Shown here: positions 34,465-41,552 of the stretch, in pieces | How the letters are laid out: every line of letters starts with the position of its first letter | Numbering within the stretch: the first letter of the stretch is position 1 | Assembly: GCA_900553355.1 (NCBI GenBank) | Contig: USDK01000005.1 | Coordinates: forward strand, 1 to 64,000 | Direction: 5' to 3' | DNA: 64,000 nucleotides | Origin: an uncultured Lachnospiraceae bacterium | GTDB taxonomy: Bacteria; Bacillota; Clostridia; Lachnospirales; Lachnospiraceae | Made by a program: the position numbers and the translations under genes | The notes under the pieces: model-generated | What the model was told of the DNA's origin: nothing | Seen by the model: only the letters and a program-made list of their open reading frames with translations | The model's database searches: none

Positions 34465-35325
34465 ATGAAAATAGCAGTTACGTATGATAATGGTAATATT
34501 TTTCAGCATTTTGGAAGAACGGAGTCTTTCAAGGTATATGAGGTTGAGGATGGAAATGTGGTTTCCAGTGAAGTGATCGGATCCAACGGTATTGGGCATG
34601 GAGCGCTGGCAGGGCTTTTAGCTGAGCAGGGCATTGATGTACTAATCTGTGGAGGCATCGGCGGCGGAGCACAGGCCGCCCTTGACGAGGCTGGCGTGGA
34701 ATTGTGTTCCGGCGCTGAGGGAGATGCAGACCAGGCAGTGGAAGCTTATCTGAAGGGAGAATTGGTATCTACGGGCGTAAACTGTGACCATCACCATGGA
34801 GAGGAGCATAGCTGCCAGGATCATGAGGAGGGACACTCCTGTGGCGGAGGATGTGGAAGCAGCTGTGGCGGAGGATGTGGTTCACAGCCTGCATTTAGCG
34901 GACGCAATGTAGGAAAGACCTGCCGGACTCATTATAGAGGAACTTTTAATGATGGAACTCAGTTTGATTCTTCTTATGACCGGGGAGAACCGCTGGAGTT
35001 TGTCTGCGGCGCGGGGCAGATGATTCCAGGATTTGATGCGGCTGTGGCGGATATGGAAGTGGGACAGGTAATCAATGTTCATCTGATGCCGGAGGAAGCT
35101 TATGGTATGCCAGATCCCAATGCGGTATTTACCGTTGAGATCGCCCAGCTTCCGGGCTCTGAAGAGGCACAGGTAGGGCAGCAGGTTTATCTGACCAACC
35201 AATATGGACAGCCTTTCCCGGTGAAGGTGGTAGCGAAAGAAGAGAAGACAATTACTTTTGATGCTAATCATGAGATGGCAGGCAAAGAGCTGAATTTCCA
35301 GATTGAGCTGGTTGAGGTAAAATAG
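34465..35325 (+). CDS. NifX-like domain fused to SlyD-type FKBP prolyl isomerase through a His/Cys-rich linker
   Basis: A 286-residue fusion. Residues 1-105 are a dinitrogenase iron-molybdenum cofactor (NifX/NifB C-terminal) domain: MKIAVTYDNGNIFQHFGR, LLAEQGIDVLICGGIGGGAQ. Residues 107-140 form a metal-binding-like linker with CDHHHGEEHSC, DHEEGHSCGGGCG and two further CGGGCG-type pairs (Cys107, 117, 126, 130, 134, 138). Residues 150-286 are a SlyD-like peptidyl-prolyl isomerase (THYRGTFNDGTQFDSS, GAGQMIPGFDAAV, MPEEAYGMPDP) with the inserted flap. SlyD carries nickel with a His/Cys-rich tail; here the tail has moved between two domains. A metal- or Fe-S-delivery chaperone is inferred. GGAGG precedes the ATG. 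Confidence 0.88.
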   Translation: MKIAVTYDNGNIFQHFGRTESFKVYEVEDGNVVSSEVIGSNGIGHGALAGLLAEQGIDVLICGGIGGGAQAALDEAGVELCSGAEGDADQAVEAYLKGELVSTGVNCDHHHGEEHSCQDHEEGHSCGGGCGSSCGGGCGSQPAFSGRNVGKTCRTHYRGTFNDGTQFDSSYDRGEPLEFVCGAGQMIPGFDAAVADMEVGQVINVHLMPEEAYGMPDPNAVFTVEIAQLPGSEEAQVGQQVYLTNQYGQPFPVKVVAKEEKTITFDANHEMAGKELNFQIELVEVK

Positions 35326-35330
35326 ACAGG

Positions 35331-35879
35331 ATGGGATGCGTATATTTTGTCCGTCACGGGCAGACTGTGTGGAATGTGGAGAATAAGATCTGCGGCGCCA
35401 CGGATATTGAGCTGACAGAGCTGGGACATCGGCAGGCCATTGAGACTGGGGAGAAGATACTGGCGGAGGGGATACAGGCAGATGAAATCCTGTACTCGCC
35501 TCTTGTCCGGGCGGCGGAGACGGCCCGTCATATCTCGGAGATTACCGGAATACCCAGACGGATGGAGCCTCGCCTGAAAGAGCAGAACTTTGGAAAGTGG
35601 GAGGGCACATCTCGCAATGGGGCTGAGTTTCAGAGGGCGAAGGAGGACTTCTGCTGCCGCTACAACGGTGGGGAGTCTATGCTGCAGCTGGCCCAGAGAG
35701 TTTATAATCTGCTGGACGAGATTAAGGCAGAAGCAGAGGAAAAGACCTATATCCTGGTGGCTCATAACGGGATTTCCAGAGTAATCCAATCCTATTTTTT
35801 TGATATGACAAACGCAGAGTATGCCGCTTTTGGTGTGGAAAACTGCGCGGTGCGCAGATATGAATTTTGTCAATTATGA
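35331..35879 (+). CDS. Histidine phosphatase family protein (phosphoglycerate-mutase-like)
   Basis: A 182-residue protein with the catalytic VYFVRHGQTVWN (phospho-His in RHG), TDIELTELGHRQA, the acid-bearing EQNFGKWEG and the second histidine in ILVAHNGISRVI. This is branch 1 of the superfamily, which contains phosphatases such as CobC and broad-range sugar phosphatases. It starts 5 bp after the NifX-SlyD gene and is probably co-translated. Substrate not deducible. Confidence 0.88.
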   Translation: MGCVYFVRHGQTVWNVENKICGATDIELTELGHRQAIETGEKILAEGIQADEILYSPLVRAAETARHISEITGIPRRMEPRLKEQNFGKWEGTSRNGAEFQRAKEDFCCRYNGGESMLQLAQRVYNLLDEIKAEAEEKTYILVAHNGISRVIQSYFFDMTNAEYAAFGVENCAVRRYEFCQL

Positions 35880-35925
35880 GAAATATTTGCTTCTACATCA
35901 ACCTTATATCATATCTTTACATCAT

Positions 35926-35954
35926 TTGACAATTTTGCTGACTCATGATATATT
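35926..35954 (+). promoter_or_regulatory. Promoter upstream of the truncated aminotransferase
   Basis: TTGACA (35926-35931) and TATATT (35949-35954) are 17 bp apart. The transcript would begin near 35961 and run through the palindromic stretch at 35998-36081. Confidence 0.6.
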
Positions 35955-35997
35955 TTTTTTAATTTAATATTTGCTTTCCTCACCACCGGGTGGGGAT

Positions 35998-36081
35998 GAA
36001 AAGGCATTCGGAGCATTTCCGTAGGTACGGCGTTTTATACGTTATAAGGAAAGGCACTGAATGCCGTTTACTTTTCATATG
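35998..36081. repeat. Long imperfect palindrome in front of the aminotransferase fragment
   Basis: The left arm ATGAAAAGGCATTCGGAGC is mirrored at the right by GGCACTGAATGCC followed by GTTTACTTTTCAT, with inner ATTTCC/GGAAAG arms and a loop of about 30 bases. It could be a small inserted palindromic element or an RNA structure; I do not recognise a known riboswitch. Confidence 0.5.
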
Positions 36082-37040
36082 GTGATATAACTGGTATACC
36101 AAAATTCAAGGAGGGTGTATGTAAGCTGTACAAAACAATACAGCCTGATGAAATTGTGCCGACTCATGGTGCAGCAGGTGCAAATCATCACGTATTTATG
36201 TCTCTTATCTCGCAAGGCGACCATATTATAAGCATTATGCCAACCTATCAGCAGCTTTACTCTATTCCCGAATCAATCGGTGCAAGGGTGGAGATCATGC
36301 AGCTTAAAAAAGAAAATGGCTACCTGCTGGATATAAACGAACTTAAACGCCTTGTTACATCGCATACAAAGATGATTTGTATAAACAATCCAAACAACCC
36401 TACAGGCGCACTTATGAGCAAAGAAATGCTGCTGGAAGTTGTGGATGTGGCAAAAAGTGTCGGCGCATGGGTACTGTGTGATGAGGTTTACCGCCATCTT
36501 ACACAGACAGATATATGGTGTGAGTCTATTGTGGATTTGTATGAAAAAGGAATCTCGGTTAGCAGTATGTCTAAGGTGTTCTCACTTGCGGGTATACGCC
36601 TTGGCTGGATTGCAAGCCATGACAAAGAGGCCGTGGCCGCAATGCTTTCTCACCGCGATTACAACCTAATCAGCTGCGGTATGCTGGACGAAACAATTGC
36701 GGCTCTGGCACTTGCCAACGGTGATAAACTGCTGGCAAGAAACAGAGCAATCGTCCGTGAGAATCTAGAAATTGTGGATCAGTGGATAAAAGATGAATGT
36801 CATGTCAGCTATGTGAAACCAAAAGCTGGCACTACAGCACTTATACACTATGACCTTCATATTCCGTCATACGATATTTGTGCTGATATGTACAGAAAAA
36901 CGGGAGCTTTTGTAACTCCAGGTGACTGCTTTGAAGAGAAAAACTGTTTCCGTCTGGGATATGCCTGTGACAAAGCAACTCTTGCAAATGGACTTGCTGC
37001 CGTCAGCGAATATTTTGAAATAGCGACGAAGGGAGAATAG
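36048..37040 (+). pseudogene. PLP-dependent aminotransferase class I/II, N-terminally truncated
   Basis: The open frame begins after a TAA at 36045-36047 and reads VYFSYGDITGIPKFKEGVCK, then VPTHGAAGANHHVFMSLI, the cofactor-side motifs INNPNNPTGA, WVLCDEVYRH and the lysine-bearing SSMSKVFSLAGIRLGW, and is intact to the C-terminus. About the first 70-80 residues of the family are missing. The first possible start in frame is GTG 36156, inside the PLP domain, and would give 294 residues; no ribosome site fits. The small domain helix and the active-site entrance would be lost, so the product is probably inactive. Base composition is lower in GC than that of the genes before it. Confidence 0.75.
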
Positions 37041-37093
37041 CTATAGGGAAATTAAGAGTTTCGTTTAACAGAAATGGGAAAATTTCTTCCTGC

Positions 37094-37148
37094 TTGACAA
37101 TTAGTACGGATATGGACTATACTGAATTAGTACAAAACCGTACTAATT
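37094..37148 (+). promoter_or_regulatory. Promoter and MarR operator of the marR-MATE operon
   Basis: TTGACA (37094-37099) and TATACT (37118-37123), 18 bp apart. The palindrome AATTAGTAC-6-GTACTAATT at 37125-37148 covers the start point, and a half copy (ATTAGTACGG) sits between the promoter boxes. Autorepression by the following MarR protein is inferred. Confidence 0.75.
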
Positions 37149-37164
37149 TTGAAGGAGGAGCACA

Positions 37165-37632
37165 ATGGAGAACAATACTGCATTGATTGAGGAATTAAAC
37201 CGCTATTATAAGGTGTGGCAGGAAACAAACTATGTATATGCAGAGTGGGCCAAAACGCATGGCATATCGGTGAGCTGCCTATTAACCCTTACTGCCATTG
37301 ATGAGGGGGGCGAGGATTGTACACAAAAGAAAATCAGCCAGCGCTGGCTGATCCCCAAGCAAACTGTCAATATGATTTTGAAAGACTTTGAAAACAAAAA
37401 ATTAGTTGAATTATTTCCGATGCAGGGAGACAAAAGAAATAAGCGCATCCAATTCACTGCGGCAGGGAGAGAATATGCCGACACGATTTTGCCTGCATTG
37501 CGAAAAGTGGAATTGGCTGCCATTCAAAAAATGGGGCTTGAACGTATGCACAGATTGAGCGAAGATGGCGCGCTGTTTATAAAACTTTTTCAGGAAGCCG
37601 GAGGTAAGAATGTCAATGATACAAGCGCGTGA
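37165..37632 (+). CDS. MarR family transcriptional regulator
   Basis: A 155-residue regulator with winged helix CTQKKISQRWLIPKQTVNMI and a basic wing QGDKRNKRIQFTAAGRE. GAAGGAGGAG precedes the ATG. It overlaps the following MATE gene by 23 bp. Its own operator is visible in the promoter. Base composition is lower in GC than the surrounding chromosome, as is that of the truncated aminotransferase before it. Confidence 0.9.
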   Translation: MENNTALIEELNRYYKVWQETNYVYAEWAKTHGISVSCLLTLTAIDEGGEDCTQKKISQRWLIPKQTVNMILKDFENKKLVELFPMQGDKRNKRIQFTAAGREYADTILPALRKVELAAIQKMGLERMHRLSEDGALFIKLFQEAGGKNVNDTSA

Positions 37633-38938
37633 TACGAAATTGTTTTTTAAATATGTTTTTCCATCCATCCTGTCCTTTGCCTTGTCCGGCGTTTATGCGA
37701 TAGTAGACGGTTTCTTTGTGGGGAACAGTTTAGGGGATGTCGGGCTTTCCGCCGTAAATATTGCATATCCAATTGTCGCTTTTATCCAGGCAGTTGGGAC
37801 GGGGATTGGTATGGGTGGCGCAATTTACTACTCTATCAACAAAGCGGAGAAGAAGGAAAAAGAAGCCCGCATGTTTACAGCGGCAGCAAACTGGTTGATG
37901 ATTGCTTTCAGCGTCATTTTAACCGTTGCGGTTTTATGCTGGTACAATCCACTGTTGCGGATTTTAGGAGCCAGTGGCACGATGCTGTCTTTGGCCGAAG
38001 AATATATCGTGGTCGTTACCCTTGGCACGATCCTGCAAATTTTCGGCACAGGGCTTGTCCCCTTGATCCGTAACCTCGGTGGTTCCTTTTACGCCATGAT
38101 TGCCATGATGGCGGGATTTATCAGCAATATTATTCTGGACTATCTTTTTGTGTGGGTATGGGAGCAAGGCGTAACCGGGGCTGCGATTGCTACCGTAATC
38201 GGGCAAGGCATCACGATGTTGATTGCTTTAGTCTATATTATCCAAAAGAAGCAGTTTACCTTAAAAATTCCGTTTTCAAAAATCGGCAGGATGTCAATAG
38301 CTGTCCTGAAAATCGGAATTGCCCCTTTTGGCCTTGCCATGTCCCCCAACATCTCTTTGATTATTATCAACCGGTTTTCCGCTTCTTACGGAGGGGAATC
38401 GGCGATTGCAATATATGCTTGCATTGCATATATGATTTGTATTATCTACCTGATATTTCAAGGCGTGGGCGATGGCAGCCAGCCTCTCATTAGCCGGTGT
38501 TACGGAGAACGGGACTTCGCACGGCTGAAAAGTATTCGCAGGTTGGCGTATGTCTTTGCCATGCTTTTGGCTGTAATCGGCTGCGTTGTTATGTATTTCA
38601 CAAGAGAAAGTCTGGGAGTTTTGTTTGGTGCATCTAATGATGTAAATGTGGAAGTGGCGAAAATCATTCCTATTTTCCTCATTTCAGTCCCGTTTGTAGC
38701 AGTTACCCGCGTTACGACAGCCAGCTTTTACGCCTCAGAAAAAAGCGTGCTGTCCTATTTGCTCACATTTATAGAGCCGGTTTTCATGCTTTTGCTTATG
38801 CTAATTTTGCCGCCTCTGTTCGGCGGACAGGTGATGATTTGGTGGAGTACAGTAATTGCGAGGATCTTGTCTGCTATTTTAGCGCTCTTATTGAAAAGTT
38901 ACGTTGACAGGCATGATTTATCAGAAAAAAGCGTATGA
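37610..38938 (+). CDS. MATE family efflux transporter (MepA-like)
   Basis: A 442-residue, 12-helix multidrug and toxin extruder. It begins MSMIQARDTKLFFKYVFPSI, has GVYAIVDGFFVGNSLGD in helix 1-2, SAVNIAYPI and GTGIGMGGAIYYS, and repeats the fold in the second half (GVGDGSQPLISRCYGERD). The MepA group exports cationic compounds by proton or sodium antiport. The ribosome site GGAGG lies within the end of marR, so the two are coupled and likely induced together. Confidence 0.92.
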   Translation: MSMIQARDTKLFFKYVFPSILSFALSGVYAIVDGFFVGNSLGDVGLSAVNIAYPIVAFIQAVGTGIGMGGAIYYSINKAEKKEKEARMFTAAANWLMIAFSVILTVAVLCWYNPLLRILGASGTMLSLAEEYIVVVTLGTILQIFGTGLVPLIRNLGGSFYAMIAMMAGFISNIILDYLFVWVWEQGVTGAAIATVIGQGITMLIALVYIIQKKQFTLKIPFSKIGRMSIAVLKIGIAPFGLAMSPNISLIIINRFSASYGGESAIAIYACIAYMICIIYLIFQGVGDGSQPLISRCYGERDFARLKSIRRLAYVFAMLLAVIGCVVMYFTRESLGVLFGASNDVNVEVAKIIPIFLISVPFVAVTRVTTASFYASEKSVLSYLLTFIEPVFMLLLMLILPPLFGGQVMIWWSTVIARILSAILALLLKSYVDRHDLSEKSV

Positions 38939-39001
38939 GAAAAGAGGGTGAGTTACACTATTATTCAGAGAGATTAGTTCTATTCAGTTCTACAGAATTT
39001 G

Positions 39002-39036
39002 AAATATGATACAAGTGCTTTTCGTGTGCCACGGCA
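39002..39036 (+). repeat. Direct repeat, left copy (35 bp, 5' end of the phosphatase gene)
   Basis: The 35 bases match 40252-40286 with one mismatch and encode M-I-Q-V-L-F-V-C-H-G, the start of the LMW phosphatase. The two copies are 1250 bp apart and enclose the Fic gene. It resembles an attachment site duplicated by integration into the 5' end of a gene. Confidence 0.8.
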
Positions 39037-39188
39037 GGAGTCAGAGTATGATGAGATGCTTAGCGGCCTTTGGCGGCTGAAATGCGGCAAATCGGGGCGT
39101 TTTTACTACTACTGAGGAAAGAAAAGTGGATAATGTGAAGGCATTGATCCGGGAGAGCCAATGGTATCTGCTGGATCTTTTTGCATTG

Positions 39189-39238
39189 TTCCGATAAACG
39201 ATAAATGTTATTCCGATAGCGTTGCTATTATTCCGATA
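39189..39238. repeat. Three TTCCGATA direct repeats upstream of the Fic gene
   Basis: Copies at 39189-39196, 39211-39218 and 39231-39238, spaced 22 and 20 bp, so all lie on the same face of the helix. They end 37 bp before the Fic start codon. Since the Fic protein has an N-terminal DNA-binding domain, they may be its operator. Confidence 0.6.
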
Positions 39239-39275
39239 ATGGGATATATTATTATCTAAGCGAGGTGAAATACTT

Positions 39276-40169
39276 ATGTATATGTCAGTGAAACAAGCAG
39301 CAGAGAAGTGGGGAATTTCAGACAGAAGAGTACGAATCTTATGCTCAGAAGGAAAAATCCCGGGAGTTATCCGTGAGGGACGTAGTTGGAAGATTCCGGA
39401 AGAGGCAAAGAAACCGGAGGATGGTCGATATAGATCTGCAGCAAGTCTGTTAGAGATGATTGACCGAAAGAAAGCAGAATTGGACACCAGGCGCCCATTG
39501 ACAGAAGGAGAGGCAGAGCGTCTTACAGAAGAATTTGTGGTGGAGTATACCTATAACTCCAATGCGATTGAAGGTAATACGCTGACCTTGCGGGAAACAG
39601 ATATGGTGCTGCGAGGTCTCACAATTGATCAAAAGCCTCTCAAAGACCATATGGAGGCGGTCGGACATAAAGAAGCTTTTTACTTTGTACGGGATCTGGT
39701 AAAGGAGCAGGTGCCATTATCAGAGAGTGTGATAAAGCAGATTCATTATCTGGTACTGGCGGATAAAAAAGATGACCGTGGGGTTTACAGAAGAGTTCCG
39801 GTAAGAATTATGGGGGCAAAACACGAACCGGTACAGCCTTATCTTATTCAACCTAAGATGGAGCAGTTGCTGGAAGCTTATAGGAACAGTACCGAGCATA
39901 TCATTCCCAGGCTCGCACGGTTCCATATTGAATTTGAAGGCATTCATCCGTTTATAGACGGTAATGGCCGTACGGGGCGGTTGCTTGTAAATCTGGAACT
40001 GATGAAAGCAGGATATCCGCCGATTGATATTAAATTTACAGATCGGATTGCTTATTACAATGCTTTTGATGAATATCATGTAAATCATAATCTGAATGCG
40101 ATGGAAAAGTTGTTTGCTGGGTATGTGAATACAAGGTTAGACTCCTATCTGGCAATGTTGGAAGAATGA
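39276..40169 (+). CDS. Fic domain protein with N-terminal helix-turn-helix
   Basis: A 297-residue protein. Residues 1-50 form a MerR/excisionase-like helix-turn-helix (VKQAAEKWGISDRRVRILC, then GKIPGVIREGRSWKIP). The inhibitory helix of class II Fic enzymes is at 95-101 (SNAIEGN, Ser95 and Glu99). The catalytic motif HPFIDGNGRTGR begins at His224 and is complete, so AMP transfer from ATP to a target hydroxyl is expected once the inhibitory Glu moves away. No separate antitoxin is encoded. It lies between two 35-bp direct repeats, and three TTCCGATA repeats precede it. Target unknown; roles as self-regulated modifier or defence factor are both possible. Confidence 0.9.
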   Translation: MYMSVKQAAEKWGISDRRVRILCSEGKIPGVIREGRSWKIPEEAKKPEDGRYRSAASLLEMIDRKKAELDTRRPLTEGEAERLTEEFVVEYTYNSNAIEGNTLTLRETDMVLRGLTIDQKPLKDHMEAVGHKEAFYFVRDLVKEQVPLSESVIKQIHYLVLADKKDDRGVYRRVPVRIMGAKHEPVQPYLIQPKMEQLLEAYRNSTEHIIPRLARFHIEFEGIHPFIDGNGRTGRLLVNLELMKAGYPPIDIKFTDRIAYYNAFDEYHVNHNLNAMEKLFAGYVNTRLDSYLAMLEE

Positions 40170-40251
40170 AAATATTGTGGAGGTGTGTGGGAATGTTTGT
40201 TTCAGAATAATTAGGTTTAGATGATGAATTGAACAAAATAGGAGGACTTTA

Positions 40252-40286
40252 AAATATGATACGAGTGCTTTTCGTGTGCCACGGCA
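40252..40286 (+). repeat. Direct repeat, right copy (35 bp, start of the intact phosphatase gene)
   Basis: Second copy of the repeat at 39002-39036, one base different. It covers the start codon and first ten codons of the intact low-molecular-weight phosphatase gene. Confidence 0.8.
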
Positions 40287-40717
40287 ATATCTGCCGAAGC
40301 ACCATGGCTCAGTTTGTTTTCCAGGATATGGTGAATAAAGCCGGCCTTGCCGACCGGTTCCACATTGACTCGGCGGCTACCAGCCGGGAGGAAATCGGCA
40401 ACCCGCCCCATCATGGGACAGTGAGAAAAATGCAGGAAGTAGGAATCCCAGTGCTTCCACACCGTGCGGTACAGATGACAAAAAAAGATTATAAGACCTA
40501 TGATTATCTGATCGGAATGGATGAATGGAATATTCGGAACATGCAGAGAATCGCCGGTGGAGATCCGGACGGAAAGATATATCTGCTCCTGGACTTTACC
40601 GAAAGAGCAGGGCAGGAGATTGCAGATCCCTGGTATACAGGCAATTTTGACGCTACCTACCGGGATGTGAAAGAAGGCTGTGAAGGACTGCTTGCAAAGA
40701 TCAGGAAAGAAAAATAA
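40256..40717 (+). CDS. Low molecular weight protein-tyrosine phosphatase
   Basis: A 153-residue enzyme with the P-loop CHGNICRST (nucleophile Cys8, Arg14) at the N-terminus and the general acid Asp124 in ADPWYTG. Length and order match the family. It removes phosphate from protein tyrosines, or from arginine in YwlE-like members; the residue after the nucleophile loop does not decide. GGAGGA precedes the ATG. Its first codons are duplicated at 39002. Confidence 0.93.
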   Translation: MIRVLFVCHGNICRSTMAQFVFQDMVNKAGLADRFHIDSAATSREEIGNPPHHGTVRKMQEVGIPVLPHRAVQMTKKDYKTYDYLIGMDEWNIRNMQRIAGGDPDGKIYLLLDFTERAGQEIADPWYTGNFDATYRDVKEGCEGLLAKIRKEK

Positions 40718-40718
40718 A

Positions 40719-40766
40719 ATGCCGCATCGGAAAAGGGATAACCGATTCCGATGCGGTATTTTTTTA
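40719..40766 (+). terminator. Terminator after the phosphatase gene
   Basis: Stem CCGCATCGGAA/TTCCGATGCGG with a loop of about ten bases, followed by seven T. It reaches into the stop codon of the convergent DUF4234 gene. Confidence 0.88.
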
Positions 40767-41321
40767 ACTATATTGAATCCTTTTGTTGATCGTATCCTGG
40801 ATCAGGCAGTAGGACACGATACTAAGGCCTACGATGCCAAGAATCAGGAATAAAACATTAGAACTTCCGGGTGTGTTTTTAATACGGTCGCAGCGTTCGC
40901 CCATTTTGTAAAGCCAGTACCATCCGTAAATTCCACAGGTGATCAGGCTAAACAAGAAAACCATGCCTCCGGTAGTGGCGCCGGGTTCACCAGCCAGCAT
41001 ATTGACTTCATCGTTCATTTTGATCATCCAGTAGATCCCATAAATCCCACAGGTAATGATGGAAAAAATAATGCACAGTACGATATTCCTTGGCTCTATG
41101 CCAAATGGATGTCCCTGCATCGACGGATTTCCATATGTCTGCTGGCTCTGATACTGGTATGTCTGCTGATACTGATACTGCTGGTTGGCTCCATTATTTG
41201 GGTTTGAGTACGATCCATTATTCTGCCCGTCGTAGTGGATATCGGGAAGGGGACTGCCGCATTCCTGGCAGACGGAAGCAGTATCGTCATTTTTCGCTCC
41301 GCATTTCGAACAATATTTCAT
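40764..41321 (-). CDS. DUF4234 membrane protein with N-terminal zinc ribbon
   Basis: A 185-residue protein. Residues 1-27 are a zinc ribbon (YCSKCGAKNDDTASVCQECG, two C-x-x-C pairs). A low-complexity linker rich in Q, N, Y and S follows (about 28-72). Two copies of a helix unit come next: IVLCIIFSIITCGIYGIYWM at about 80 and FLFSLITCGIYGWYWLYKMG at about 125, then a third helix. The repeated I-T-C-G-I-Y-G-x-Y-W is the DUF4234 hallmark. Function unknown; the family is common in gut Clostridia. Confidence 0.85.
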   Translation of the reverse strand: MKYCSKCGAKNDDTASVCQECGSPLPDIHYDGQNNGSYSNPNNGANQQYQYQQTYQYQSQQTYGNPSMQGHPFGIEPRNIVLCIIFSIITCGIYGIYWMIKMNDEVNMLAGEPGATTGGMVFLFSLITCGIYGWYWLYKMGERCDRIKNTPGSSNVLFLILGIVGLSIVSYCLIQDTINKRIQYS

Positions 41322-41405
41322 GAGGTACCTCCTTATAAGCGAAAATTATTTTCTCTATCATATCATAAAATCGAGTCCGTATGTATTTTTTTGGAAAGAA
41401 ATTTC

Positions 41406-41435
41406 TGGACAAAACAGGATCGGATAAGGTATGAT
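41406..41435 (+). promoter_or_regulatory. Promoter of the AGCS symporter gene
   Basis: TGGACA (41406-41411) and TATGAT (41430-41435) are 18 bp apart. The leader of about 110 nt up to 41552 has no structure that I recognise as a glycine or other riboswitch. Confidence 0.6.
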
Positions 41436-41552
41436 ATACAAAACTGTTCAGGGAGCTTCAGTTCAGCCGGATTCCCGGTACCCAGGACAGGCATCTGACT
41501 TAAAAATCACCGCATAAAAAATAAAAAGAAAAAAGGAAAGAGAGGCCAACTT

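Larger units (their letters stand above)
38939..39275. other. Gene-poor stretch between MATE and Fic genes, with gene remnants
   Basis: 337 bases. At 39002-39036 lies a copy of the 5' end of the downstream phosphatase gene; its frame runs only 24 codons. From 39037 another frame reads EYDEMLSGLWRLKCGKSGRF and stops at 39114, and a 23-codon frame with GTG 39126 and a GAGGAAAG site reads LIRESQWYLLDLFALFR. These look like broken gene ends. Three TTCCGATA repeats follow (39189-39238). Confidence 0.6.

Noticed and set aside
35998..36081. Known riboswitch or integron attC site
   Set aside because: The arms do not match any class I know; there is no integrase or core site. Kept only as a palindrome.
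39126..39197. 23-codon frame (LIRESQWYLLDLFALFR) as a real gene
   Set aside because: It has a ribosome-site-like sequence, but is short, lies among gene scraps and has no match; noted only in the gap description.
41436..41552. Riboswitch in the leader of the AGCS gene
   Set aside because: Glycine riboswitches often precede such genes, but none of the conserved glycine-aptamer blocks could be found.
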